A stretch of 64,000 bases of DNA from Phoma sp. XZ068 (taxonomy: Eukaryota; Ascomycota; Dothideomycetes; Pleosporales; Didymellaceae), in contig RBKR01000026.1 of assembly GCA_004835665.1 (NCBI GenBank), forward strand, positions 620,001 through 684,000. Direction: 5' to 3'. Position 1 is the stretch's first letter, and every line of letters starts with the position of its first letter. Positions 12,636 to 22,917 of this stretch are shown one piece after another. Below the pieces are notes generated by a model. The model saw only the letters and a list, made by a program, of their open reading frames with translations. It searched no databases and was not told the DNA's origin. The position numbers and the translations under genes are program-made.

Positions 12636-13205
12636 GGTCGGTCGACGGTCCTGTGTCGTGTTGTGTCGTGGTGTAGCTTAGAGGCCGCGTCTCCAAGCCT
12701 TGCGGACGACAGCGCGCCACGGTCGAGATAGACAAGTCGCGTCCGCGCGCAAATTCCAGATCGGTCGCTGAAAGCTCCGAAAGGAAAATGATACAGATGC
12801 GCGTCGAGCTGGTATTGACGCTCCACGCGTTGCAGCGATTGGCGATGGAATTGCTTACCTCGTGGCGTCGCAACCTTGATGATACTTTTCGAACGCGCGC
12901 TAACGACGATTCGCACGTGATCGAGCGCACCCTCCAGAATTAGTGCACGGACGCATTGCTACTGCTAAGCGAGCCGCACTGCGAACTTGACGATTCGATT
13001 TTGCAACAACATCCATCACGACTACTAACGCCCAGCGGTAAGCCTGCCCCAGCGAAGCCCTGCCCAATTCCCGCAGACCGACGACAACATCGACTGCCTC
13101 CGCGCTCGATTGTTCCCTCCGAAATTGCGCTCGACTACGAAACGAATTTTCGCTCACGCTCTATAACAGACAATCACCGACTGATTCCCCGGGAACTCAA
13201 TCACA
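12636..13205. promoter_or_regulatory. Shared upstream region of PRP8 and eL34
   Basis: The start codons of PRP8 (minus) and eL34 (plus) face away from each other over 570 bases, so both promoters must lie here. I see no clear TATA box or named operator. A short plus-strand pyrimidine/CG-rich leader precedes the eL34 ATG. Confidence 0.6.
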
Positions 13206-13682
13206 ATGCCTTCCACCAGACTTACCTACGTACGTCGCACCGAAACACCGAGCGAGGATATCAAAGATTGGATGGCTTTGACGTGTGTTGGATCACAGCT
13301 AACACTGGGCAGAGGCGTCGTGCCCCCTACAACACCAGGAGCCAGAAGGTCCGCGTGATCAAGACTCCCGGTGGCGAGCTCCGTTACCTTCACATCAAGA
13401 AGAAGGGCACTGCTCCCAAGTGCGGTGTAAGTGCAGTGCGATAGCATACGGCGCACGCGTTCTGACTGTTTCTAGGACTGCGGTACCAAGCTCGCCGGTG
13501 TCCCTGCTCTCCGCCCCCGCGAATACGCCACCGTCTCCCGCCCCAAGAAGACCGTCCAGCGTGCTTACGGTGGTTCGCGATGCGCCAACTGCGTCCAGGA
13601 CCGCATTGTCCGCGCTTTCCTCATTGAGGAGCAGAAGGTCGTCAAGAAGGTCCTCAAGGAGTCTCAGCAGAAGAAGCGTTAA
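13206..13682 (+). CDS. RPL34: 60S ribosomal protein eL34
   Basis: Exons 13206-13229, 13313-13426 and 13476-13682 encode 114 residues of ribosomal protein eL34 of the large subunit. The first exon is only 24 bases and ends after RLTY; its intron (83 bases) carries a GCTAAC branch site. The second intron is 49 bases with a GTAAGT donor. Joining them gives [14 protein letters not shown], then KCGDCG and the family signature [11 protein letters not shown], with [12 protein letters not shown] near the end, closely matching yeast Rpl34. The two CxxC pairs form the zinc site of this protein. An intron very close to the start codon is typical of fungal ribosomal protein genes. Confidence 0.97.
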
Positions 13683-14827
13683 GTGGTGATGATTCGAGGG
13701 TAACTGGGGTTCAAGCATGTCAAAACTGGGGCTATCGGTGTTCATGTGCATTATGGGCAGTCTCCTGGTTCGGTTGACTTTCACGATATCACGGCGATTT
13801 CTGCGTCACTCTCCGAAGTCCACCAGGACAGTAGCTGAGTAGGATCACGAATACATCCACAAGCTGCGCAACACAACCGCGAGGTGCCATGACGCGTGAT
13901 GGGAAACGGTGTGGGGAGAATTGCAGGTTCAGGGTTGAGAACCTACTGTTCGATATTGGAACCAGGCAAAGAACCTGCATGTCATTGCATGGTTCTGCTG
14001 GACCTGCTGTTGGACTATTTGTTGATTGCTTACGTGACTATGCATTGAAGGTGCTCTTGTGCGGATCTGAATGCGCCCTTGTTTATTTGACGAACAACAA
14101 CGAAAGCGTCCAATATCCCAGTGGACCCCTTGAGATTCTCCGGTCACTACAGACGGCTGTTAGTTATGTGTCAGATCCACAGCAGATTCACATCAACACG
14201 TATAATTCCGGACGCGTACTATTTGACCTTTGATATTCTGGATTTCATATTTTGTCCAATCGACCTAACAATTCGATGACTCGAATTCATCACCTTATCT
14301 TGTGCATTGGCCTATCTAGCCGATGTTCTACCACATGAAGCATGCCATTCTGCACTCAATAGCGTCGGGGACAAGTGGACGGCTCCGAAAAACTGCCAAA
14401 CTAGCAAGAGGCGCCCAGCGTTACCCTGGAGTTGGCAATTCACGGCGGGGACAAGCGGAGCTGCGTAGCCTGAAGAGGCTGGGACAGTGCGGTTTAGCAT
14501 GGATTCGCAATTTCTGATTGGTGAGTCAAAGTGCGTGCCACTCCACTGCTGTCGAGCCCTTCAGAGCCCACCGTTCGGCGGCATCCTGCAGGTGAGCTCG
14601 AGCCTGCATGTTCTTAAGAGTAGTCCTGGTAGCGATAGCCGACGGGTAGACACATGACTGCCTGATAGCTGACGTGCCTCGCCCTTGACTGTGGGCTGGC
14701 GAGAAAGTCATTCGCAAATTCCCTCCGACCCCGCTCACCAAAACTCTACTCACGGCGCGAGAGCACAACCTCGGGCAGCGATATCGGTGCTGCAGCGCGC
14801 AACAGCCTGCAGGAGCTACACCTCACC
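13683..14827. other. Intergenic, nothing recognised
   Basis: About 1.1 kb between eL34 and the next gene. Small frames on both strands have no domain-like sequence. It should include the promoter and leader of the downstream Zn2Cys6 regulator; the last ~100 bases are a GC-rich leader. Confidence 0.55.
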
Positions 14828-17197
14828 ATGATGTCCATGTCAGACCAGCTCTCTCCCACGACACCAGGGACCGGTCTGCCACCGCAAGGCTTTGCGACCA
14901 GCCCGCCCGGCCAGCAGCAGCGCGGCTTCAAGCGCTCTGCCTCGAGCGAGGACGATGACTTCCAGAACGGCGATGCAGACGGCTCTCGCCCAGCGTCCGC
15001 GCGCCGCAACATTGCCGTGAAGCGCGCATGCAACGAGTGCCGCCAGCAGAAGGTGAGTGCCGGTATGCACGCAACCACAGCACCCCACTGACTCCGCCTG
15101 TGCAGCTCAAGTGCAATGTGCAGCGCGACCCCTTCGTGAGCTGCAACCGCTGCGTCAAGCAGAACCTGCGATGCGTCATCGAGCCCAACTTTAAGCGCGT
15201 GGGCAAGCGCAATCGCAATGCCGAAATGGAGAAGGAAATGGAGGCGCTGCGGGAGAGGCTCGCCATGTATGAGGGTCGCGCACCTCTGCCTGGCCAGCCG
15301 CTGCTCAACCAACCGCAAGCTGCACTGGACCACTCGAACAACTTCGCCGCAACACCCCTCCTCAAGGTCGAGGACGATGCATTCCTACAGACACAGCACC
15401 AGCAGGTAGCGGCGACGTCGCTGCTGGACCTGCGCAGCGGCCAGTCGCCCATGTTCTACACTCTGGGTGCTGGCGAAGTGCGACTGGGGCACGGCGAGGT
15501 CAACGAGCTGTTCGCCGAGTACTTCCAGCTGTACCACCCATTCCTGCCGTTCCTCGACCAGGTGCGCTCGCCCGAGGAGTACTACAACCAGGACCACAAG
15601 CTCCTGTTCTGGGCCATCATCAGCGTTGCGGCACGCCGCTCGAGCAGTCGACCGACGCTGTTAAAGGATCTTGCAAAGCCCCTGACAGATCTGATTTGGG
15701 ACTCGATCAGGAACCAGCCGAACCACCACGTTGTCAAGGCATTGTGTCTGCTGTGCACATGGCCCGTTCCCGCAGAACGAACTGTCACCGACCCCACATA
15801 TATGCTGTGCGGTGTCATGATGCAGATTGCCATGCAGATTGGCTTGCACCAGCCCACACATCCTCAAGACTTTTCGCGCACAAAGGTCAGACTACAGCAA
15901 GAAGACATCCACGACCGCCTGCGGACGTGGGCGGTGTGCAACGTTGTCGCGCAGACGTGAGTTACGACCGTAACACATACGCGAATGTAAAGACTGACAG
16001 AATGTAGCGTGTCGACAGGCAACGGCCAGCCGTCCATTACCCTATACGATTCCACCCTGGAATTCAAAGTCGACGACGAGGACCACATGCGTACGATACC
16101 ACCGACTCTGTTCGTTCGTCTGCGCCAGGAGATGGCTGCCAGCCGGATCAACAAGCTTTTGTACTCGGCCAATACGCACCGGTTTGCCGCCGAAGCTGCG
16201 ACAACATACATGACGTTGGAGGCAGATCGACTGAAGGAAGAGCGTGGGTCACTGGACGGAGTTGATAACGGTACGTTGAGGACTATTTTGTCTAAACGAC
16301 TAGCTGACATTCGCAGAACTCGAGGAGCTCTACCACTGCGCGGTGTGCTTACACCTGCACCTTTACTCATTCTTCAGCCCCGAGCCTCGGTTGGAACGCC
16401 GCGACGATCTGGTGGCACTTTACTACGCAGCCACCACGTACCTGGACCAGGTGTTTAAGCTTCAGCAAGCCAGCAAACTGCCCTATGTGCCATACTACAT
16501 CATGCAAATGGCACTCGCTGCCGGTTTTGCCCTTCTCAAACTTCTCAACTCAGACTTTGCCGGAAGACTGCCTTCGAAGGGCCGTCAGTATGTGCTGCAA
16601 ACGGTGGAGGCGCTCAGGAGGTCCAAAGTCTGGCCAAATGATCTTTTGGACCGGTTCGCCGAGGTTTTGGCGCAGCTCTGGAAGGAGAGCTCTCGAGGAC
16701 GCAGTTTACACAGCCTCTCACAGTCGCCATCCGTCAGCAACTCTGGCATTGCCAACATGTTCAACAACCACCCACAGTCTCAGCAAACCACACAACAACG
16801 GCGAGAAAGCACAGGCATGCTCGAGGACCCTCTAGGCCTTATCGTCCGCAGTCGCATGAGCATGAGTGTAATGTTCGACTGCGTGTGGCGTTGGCGCGAG
16901 GCCCAGGTTAGCGGTGCAGCAGAACAGCTCGACAGCACCGTCGTCACGAACCCTACGAATCCAGACTCATCTAGCAGCTCAACACCTCCGCCAGGTGTCA
17001 TCGTCGAGAACCCCGCGCATACTATGCCCAACTTCAACCCACACCTGAACACTCTGAGCATGCCATTAGCACTGCCTCAGGGCCTGGCGAGCGCAAACAG
17101 CTATGAGTTCTTTGACTCGGTTTCATGGATGCTGGAAGCGCAAACAGATTGGAACCAGTATGGGTCCGGAGGATTCGGCACAGACTTCAATGCTTAG
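14828..17197 (+). CDS. Zn2Cys6 transcription factor (PrtT/Leu3-like)
   Basis: Exons 14828-15052, 15106-15956, 16008-16270 and 16317-17197 encode 739 residues; the introns are 53, 51 and 46 bases. The DNA-binding cluster is C68-x2-C71-x6-C78-x9-C88-x2-C91-x6-C98, interrupted by the first intron. It is followed by a basic linker (FKRVGKRNRN) and a short coiled coil (EMEKEMEALRERL). The middle region resembles the fungal-specific regulatory domain (HPFLPFLDQVRSPEEYY onward). The extended spacing in the cluster and the linker resemble the Leu3/War1/PrtT group, which regulate amino acid, weak-acid or protease genes, but I cannot assign a target. Gln/Ser-rich stretches near the C terminus could be activating. 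Two ATGs open the frame (14828 and 14831). Confidence 0.85.
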
Positions 17198-17936
17198 GAA
17201 CGCAATGCTTTTGAAAGTGACCTTGCATTATTCCGGTCGGCCTCTGCAAGTTGACCACAGAGCATTGCATTGGCATCGTCAACGCCAAGGCAGTCATAAC
17301 TTATCTGCCGTTCTCGAGCCGATTGGCCAAAACAACTCAATCGTAGATGAGGCGAATATGAGGGAGGCTGCGCTCGCCAGAGGTCCCATTTTGGAAAGTC
17401 AGGATCCTCTGCCCGTCCTGACGGCGCAGGGGTCGAGTGATAGTGGCATCTCAGATGGAGCTAAATCAAACGTGCAAGAGACACCTTTTAGCCCCCTGGT
17501 CCCGTTTCGAAAGATTGACCCCTCCACGCTTGGGTGGCGCTTTAATTCAGGCGTCTCCATAAGCTGTACTAGCGTACCATTCGGTTTTGGGGATTTTCAC
17601 ACGGATCTGGAAGCTCCAGATATATCATCAGCACTGCTACCAGTACCGGGAGGTTCTTGTTATTTTCATTATTGTTTTTCGATTTAGCGTGGCGTTTATG
17701 GTCACGGCGTGAAAGGGAGTATTCGGCTGCCTTCATGTCTTTACCGCTGTGCGCTTGCATAGTCTTCTTTTAACTGTACTCATTATTGTCCGACCAAACC
17801 ATTCGGTTAGACCGTACGGCTTTTTTAGCCACCAAAAATGCGATATTGTATTATTCCCTGCCTCATTCTTCTCTTCAACGATCCCTCCTTGGTTTGACGA
17901 CGACCATCGCTATATCCGACTCAACCTACTACAGGC
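17198..17936. other. Intergenic between convergent genes
   Basis: About 0.7 kb where the Zn2Cys6 gene (plus) and the four-TM gene (minus) end toward each other. The frames seen here show no protein-like character; it should be two 3' UTRs. Confidence 0.55.
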
Positions 17937-19214
17937 TTATTCGTCAATCAAACACTCTAGAAATACCTCACTCCACATCGCAGAACTCTTTGACACCTCA
18001 CTCTCGTTCGTTCGAATCGCACGTCGCCTCGATGCCTGCTCCGCACGCTCCATGCTCCAATCCACGAACCCGACACTTGTGCTGCGTTCTTCTGTGGTGA
18101 TCGATACAGCGTTGCGCGGTTCAGTTGCGGAAGTAACGCTATCGGTGCGAGATGAAGACTTGCTGTACGAAGTCGAAGACAAGGATGATTGGGAATACGG
18201 ACCGACCATCGAAGATGTCGCGGACGCTTCACCGCCTCTATTACCTGTTTGGACCTCTCGCCATCCGTAAGCCAACATCAGGCCTTCTCGCCCGAAGACG
18301 ATTCGGTCCCAAATACGCACCGCCAACGCAGCGAGGTGCAGCAAGCCCAGGACTATCACCATAAACACTGCAAAACCTCCGGCAACGTGTACGTCCACAT
18401 TCAACCGAATACATCTATCATGCATACTGAGCGGCACCTTGGTCCCGCCGAACTCCAGGTTGGGATGTGCCAAGATAGTGGGGATGTTGCAGAATGCAAT
18501 GGCGGTGGGGAGGCTGACGATGTAGGTAACAATATGGCTAGTCAGAACGGCGATCATGAGGATGTCGAGGATGCTGAGTAGCAGGTTCTGAGTTGTGCGT
18601 GAGAGGTTTGGGTGTAAGAGGAGGTGACATGTGTGAGGCGGCACGATTGGTTTCAAGACAGCCTCAGCAGCTGTAACGGTTGAACGGCGAGAGGCAAGTC
18701 GTGTTATCGTAGGCTCTGTCGCCCGTACACCGTATGCTTCTCGACTTCTATCATTGATGGTAACGTGCGTGATAATCTCTTTCTCGGCATCCAGGCCTCC
18801 CTTCGAGCCACTTGTTTCGCCAGTGAGGTCTTCACCCCTTCCTCGTCCGTGTGCGACAGCACACCACCAATCCAAACACAATAGCGCATGCACACAATCA
18901 ATCGGGACCTGCTCACACGTCAACTCCCTCCTTACCACTTACCGCTCAGACTTTCTCACAAACACACCCATCAGCACCCACACACCCACGCGCCAACCGT
19001 TCGCGTGTTCAGCTAGGAATGCCTTGACCCACCAAGCTGGCATCATGTAATTTTCGACCAGCGTGATGGTGCTGATATGCCAGAGGAGCATGAGTGTGAG
19101 AAGGAGGGCGGCGATCAGTATGTAAGTAGAGATGTAAATATTGACTGTGAGTATGCGTTGGCGTAGACTTGTGTGAGCACGGGGATATGCGATAGAGCTA
19201 AGTAATGAAGTCAT
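17937..19214 (-). CDS. Four-TM membrane protein of unknown function
   Basis: Exons 19214-18960 and 18908-17937 give 408 residues. The 51-base intron (GTGAGA to GAGCAG) was chosen because it keeps the frame and joins two halves of a hydrophobic segment. Four hydrophobic spans are visible: residues ~26-47, 76-98, 194-218 and 262-284. Between the second and third lies a ~95-residue charged loop; after the fourth is a Ser/Thr-rich, probably cytoplasmic tail of ~120 residues. There is no cleavable signal peptide and no motif I recognise. The pairing of spans (2 + loop + 2) resembles many lineage-specific fungal membrane proteins. It shares its upstream region with the SDR gene. Confidence 0.65.
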
Positions 19215-19809
19215 GATTTGGGATGGGGCTGGGGGCAAATGTGATGGAAGATTTGAATTGACAGATGCTTGACGGAGTGGATTCTGGAGGTGCAGGCACC
19301 TTGCCAGGCAAGAGGAATGGGGTCTGCCTTCTTGCTTCCGCCCCATTCACATGGATGAGACCCTACTCTCGTAAGGCACCTTCTCATCCAGACATCAATA
19401 AATGCGTCCGTAGTCTAATGTGAAGCGTATGCAAAATTAGTGCGTGCCTCCAAGTACAGCAAAAATTTACCTGTTCGGCGGAGTCCGCCGTAGAAATTGA
19501 CGTGATTTAACATCTCTCTCATAAATCTACGTTTCAAGCCTCGGATGTGGCATCCGTATCTCATTTCACATTATATATTTATACTTCTTTGATGTCAAAA
19601 ACTCCTAACAAGCAGAGGACAGGCAGCGTACGTCGTACAGGCCTCATAGTGGGGCCGGACGTAACTAACGGAGTTAACCTGCCATCAAAGAGGCAGGTGC
19701 GATACCGCATTTCAGAGTACCGCCGAGTGCAATACTAGACCCCGCGTACACCTTTCACCTGGAATTTCCCTGAGTTCACCACTCACATTAAACACCCGAA
19801 TCTAGCACT
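19215..19809. promoter_or_regulatory. Shared upstream region of four-TM gene and SDR
   Basis: About 0.6 kb between two divergent start codons, so it should hold both promoters. No defined motif is recognised. The plus-strand AT-rich run around 19560-19590 (TTATATATTTATA) is TATA-like but lies about 230 bases from the SDR ATG. Confidence 0.5.
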
Positions 19810-20897
19810 ATGTCTTCACCACTCCCGTACAATCGCCAAACCGCACTTGCGTCCACTGTTGCAGCTGACAATGCCACCAACATCGCCGGAAAGACCATCC
19901 TCACCACTGGCGTAACCCAAGGCGGTCTAGGTGCAACATTCGTCGAAACAATTGCGCAGTACAAACCGCGCCTGCTCATCCTCGCAGGTCGCTCGGCTGA
20001 GAAGTTGGGAGTGACCGCGCAAAAGATCAAATCGAACCCAAAGAGCTCTGATGTCGAGATCAGAGTTCTGGAGCTCGATCTCTCGAGCCAGGAGAGCGTT
20101 CGGAAGGCTGCCGATACAGTGTTGGGTGGGCTTTGGAAAGATGTACCACACATCGACGTCCTGGTAAACTCTGCCGGTATCATGGCAGGTCCATTCAAGA
20201 CTACAAAAGAAGGCATTGAGAACCAGTTTGGCAGCAACCACATCGGACACTTCCTATTCACAAACTTGATCATGCCCAAGATCCTTGCCTCGCCCAACCC
20301 TCGCATTGTCAGCGTAGCCAGCGATGGCCACCGGTTTGGCGGAGTGCGATTTGAGGACTGGAACTTCCAGGACGGCAAGGTCTATGAGCAGTGGGAAGCG
20401 TATGGCCAGAGCAAGACAGCCAACATTCTGTTTTCGAAGGCGCTTGCAGAGAAGCTTGGGTCTAAAGGCTTGCAGACTTACAGTCTGCATCCTGGTGTGT
20501 CTTTTGGCACTTCACTCGCACCTCAGGGAATCTCGGAGGAAGATGTGGCGGCACTGAGTAAGTCATAATCCTGATCGGGAGAAGAGACGCGCTAACTCAA
20601 AGCGTAGATGCAAAGGACAAAGAAATTGGCTGGACTGGCGAGCTTCATATCAAAACCTTGGACGAGTGCGCTGCTACACACGTCGTTGCCGCTTTTGATC
20701 CAAGACTCAATGGTAAGTTTATGGAAGCCTGTACTTTGAAATCGACAATGCTGACACATGTTATAGCTTACAATGGAGTGTATCTCGAGGATGGAAACCT
20801 CTCCAATGGCCTGCAACCAACAGCTACGAACCCAGCAGATGTTGAGAAACTCTGGAAACTCAGTGAGAAGCTTGTTGGCCAAGAGTTTACTTACTAG
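19810..20897 (+). CDS. Short-chain dehydrogenase/reductase
   Basis: Exons 19810-20557, 20608-20712 and 20767-20897 encode 327 residues; the introns are 50 and 54 bases with GTAAGT donors. It is an NAD(P)-dependent oxidoreductase of the classical SDR fold, close in layout to retinol-dehydrogenase/WWOX-like fungal proteins. The cofactor motif TTGVTQGGLGA is at about residue 32, the NSAG motif near residue 120, and the catalytic YxxxK is YGQSK near 200, with the serine in SVASDGHR before it. The last two exons add a C-terminal cap ending in EEF-like residues (GQEFTY). No signal peptide. It converges on the 2-hydroxyacid dehydrogenase with only 61 bases between stop codons. The substrate cannot be told. 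Confidence 0.9.
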
Positions 20898-20958
20898 ATT
20901 TTATAGAGATGCGCCAGACTTCAACACTAGATAGTCGATTTCAATTCAACATTCACCT

Positions 20959-22135
20959 TCAAGTATCTCTCTTCAGCCATTGCAGGTTGACCGGGCTCAC
21001 CAATCCAGCCTCGCCCTTCTCAAGCCACCCCAACAGGTTCGCCATTCCCAGCCTCTCGAACCCGATATGACTCTCTACACTGGCACCTGCCGTGTGACTT
21101 AGCATCATAACGTTACTTCGCGACGCCAGCTCCTTGTTGACATGCGGCTCATTGGCATGCACGTCTAGTCCTGCTGCACTCAGAATCCCATCGTTCAGCG
21201 CTCTGACCAATGCTTCCTCATCCACCAACTTTCCTCTTGCAATGTTCACAAGCCTTGCACCTTTTTTGAACTGTGTTAGCTCTTTCTGACCGAGAAGTAC
21301 ATCTCCAGCAAACGGTGTAGCAAGAACGACACAATCACTCTTTCCCAACAACTCTTCCAGCGTTGCACACCACTTCGCCCCTACTTCTTCAGCCCTCTCC
21401 TCCATCCTGACAACATCATAATACACCACATTCATCTCAAAAGCCTTAGCTTTTTGCGCGATTCTGTAACCAATCTTGCCTAGCCCCACAATGCCCAGTG
21501 TCGAATGGCTGGGATTATGCGTTACCGCAGCGATGTTGCTATTCGCATCTCGAAAGCGTTCCGGGTCACAAGAGTTAGCAGCTTGGCAGGACCAGGAGAA
21601 AAGGCGGTAGACTGCTAAGATAAGGAAGATCGCAGCATCGGCGACAGACTCGGTGCAGGCGGATGCGGAGTTGCAGTACACGACGCCATGCTCAGCTAGC
21701 AGTTTGGTGTCTACCCAGTCAAAGCCAGCGCCGGCGGAGGCGAAGACTCTACAGCTTTTTGGCAACAAGGGTCTGCACGAGTTAGTGAGTGGGTGTTGGT
21801 GTGTGAAGAACGACAAGGAGGGTGCACATTAGCTCGGCGTCCCAGTTTCCCATCTCGCCACCTGTGTTCCAGAAAGGGCGGTACAAGCCGACGAAGTCGC
21901 CCCATGTCTTGTCTTTCAAAGCAAGTTTGAAGTCCTCCCGTCGTATTGAGTATGTTCTAATGATGTTGAATTTTTGCGTGAGCTCTGCGTAAAGATCATG
22001 GTTCCAGCGGATATCATCGCCCAAGTGAAGGATAGTCGGTTTCAACTCGGAAGATTCATTCGTTATCGATGCTGTTGTGATGTTCGGTGCCATATCTTGA
22101 GTGAGATCTCGGTGGGTCGATGCTGTGCCAGCCAT
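20959..22135 (-). CDS. D-isomer-specific 2-hydroxyacid dehydrogenase
   Basis: Exons 22135-21828 and 21772-20959 encode 373 residues; the 55-base intron has a CTAAC branch site but an unusual GTGCAC donor. The enzyme family reduces 2-keto acids to D-2-hydroxy acids with NAD(P)H. The Rossmann motif GLGKIG is in TLGIVGLGKIGYR. The catalytic triad is visible as Arg in NIARGKLVD, Glu in HANEPHVN and His in LSHTAGAS; the last differs slightly from the usual PHxG form. The N-terminal half supplies the substrate domain, and the splice restores the family-like ELI-PLLPKS joint. The ATG at 22135 is preferred, since a further upstream ATG-like start adds residues without similarity. Substrate is unknown; glyoxylate or hydroxypyruvate type reductases are the nearest class. 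Confidence 0.88.
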
Positions 22136-22917
22136 GATTAAGCAGTGGGAGTATCGTAATATAGGGTTCAGGTTTGTGACCAATTCCCAACGGTAAGTTG
22201 CAAATTCCGACTTCAGATTACTCTGCGCGGAGTGTTGGAGATTAAAGATTGAGAAAATGGCGAACCAAGGTGCTCAAATATAAAAAAGAAACGCTGCGCC
22301 AATTCCACGTGTACAACTCAGTTGTAGTCAAGACGGTCCGAGCATGACCCAAGAACGGGGGCGGTGAGCTCTCTGCATATGGGCTGAACCGGCCAATCAG
22401 ATATCGGCACATGCAGGACTTGAGGGGCGGAAACTCGTTGACTGCTTCCCCGGTGTATCGGTATGCGTCCATTATGTGACCGACCGTGTCTGGATAGGTG
22501 GATAGGTAGCGAAAAGGTGACGATAAGGTTATCAGCACGCCATCTAATTACGGCTTCCACGTGGTTTGGCTTACCCTGTTTCAACTGGCTTGCATATAGC
22601 CGGCAGAATCCTGGCGGCCGATCGGGATGTTTGCAGGTCGAGGAAGAAGGCGGCATTCGTGGAAGAATCGGACCGGGCTGGGCGTCTGGGCTATGTTGTG
22701 GTTTTCTACAACATAATGTTGATGTGGCGCTAAAGTCACAGTTGCTGCAAGGGGCACTGGGCCTAAGAGCAGTATTTAGATTATTCCTAGATTACAGGGT
22801 ACTATACAATTGACATTCAATCATGGGTATCATCGCTCCTCTGAGCGGAAGAGTCGAGTTGCCGCCCTTTGAACGCCATTACAACGCCGCGTGATATTTT
22901 ACAAACGTGCCCAAGTA
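22136..22917. other. Intergenic, nothing recognised
   Basis: About 0.8 kb upstream of the 2-hydroxyacid dehydrogenase and downstream of the second Zn2Cys6 gene. Frames of up to ~115 codons occur but look like chance. It should contain the dehydrogenase promoter and the regulator's 3' UTR. Confidence 0.5.

Noticed and set aside
18909..18959. Alternative GTAAGT donor at ~18943 for the four-TM gene
   Set aside because: It would give a ~34-base intron or break the frame; the GTGAGA donor gives a 51-base intron, keeps the frame and restores a continuous membrane span.
22463..22813. Plus-strand frame of ~115 codons in an intergenic gap
   Set aside because: Mixed composition without motifs and no supporting splice or start context.
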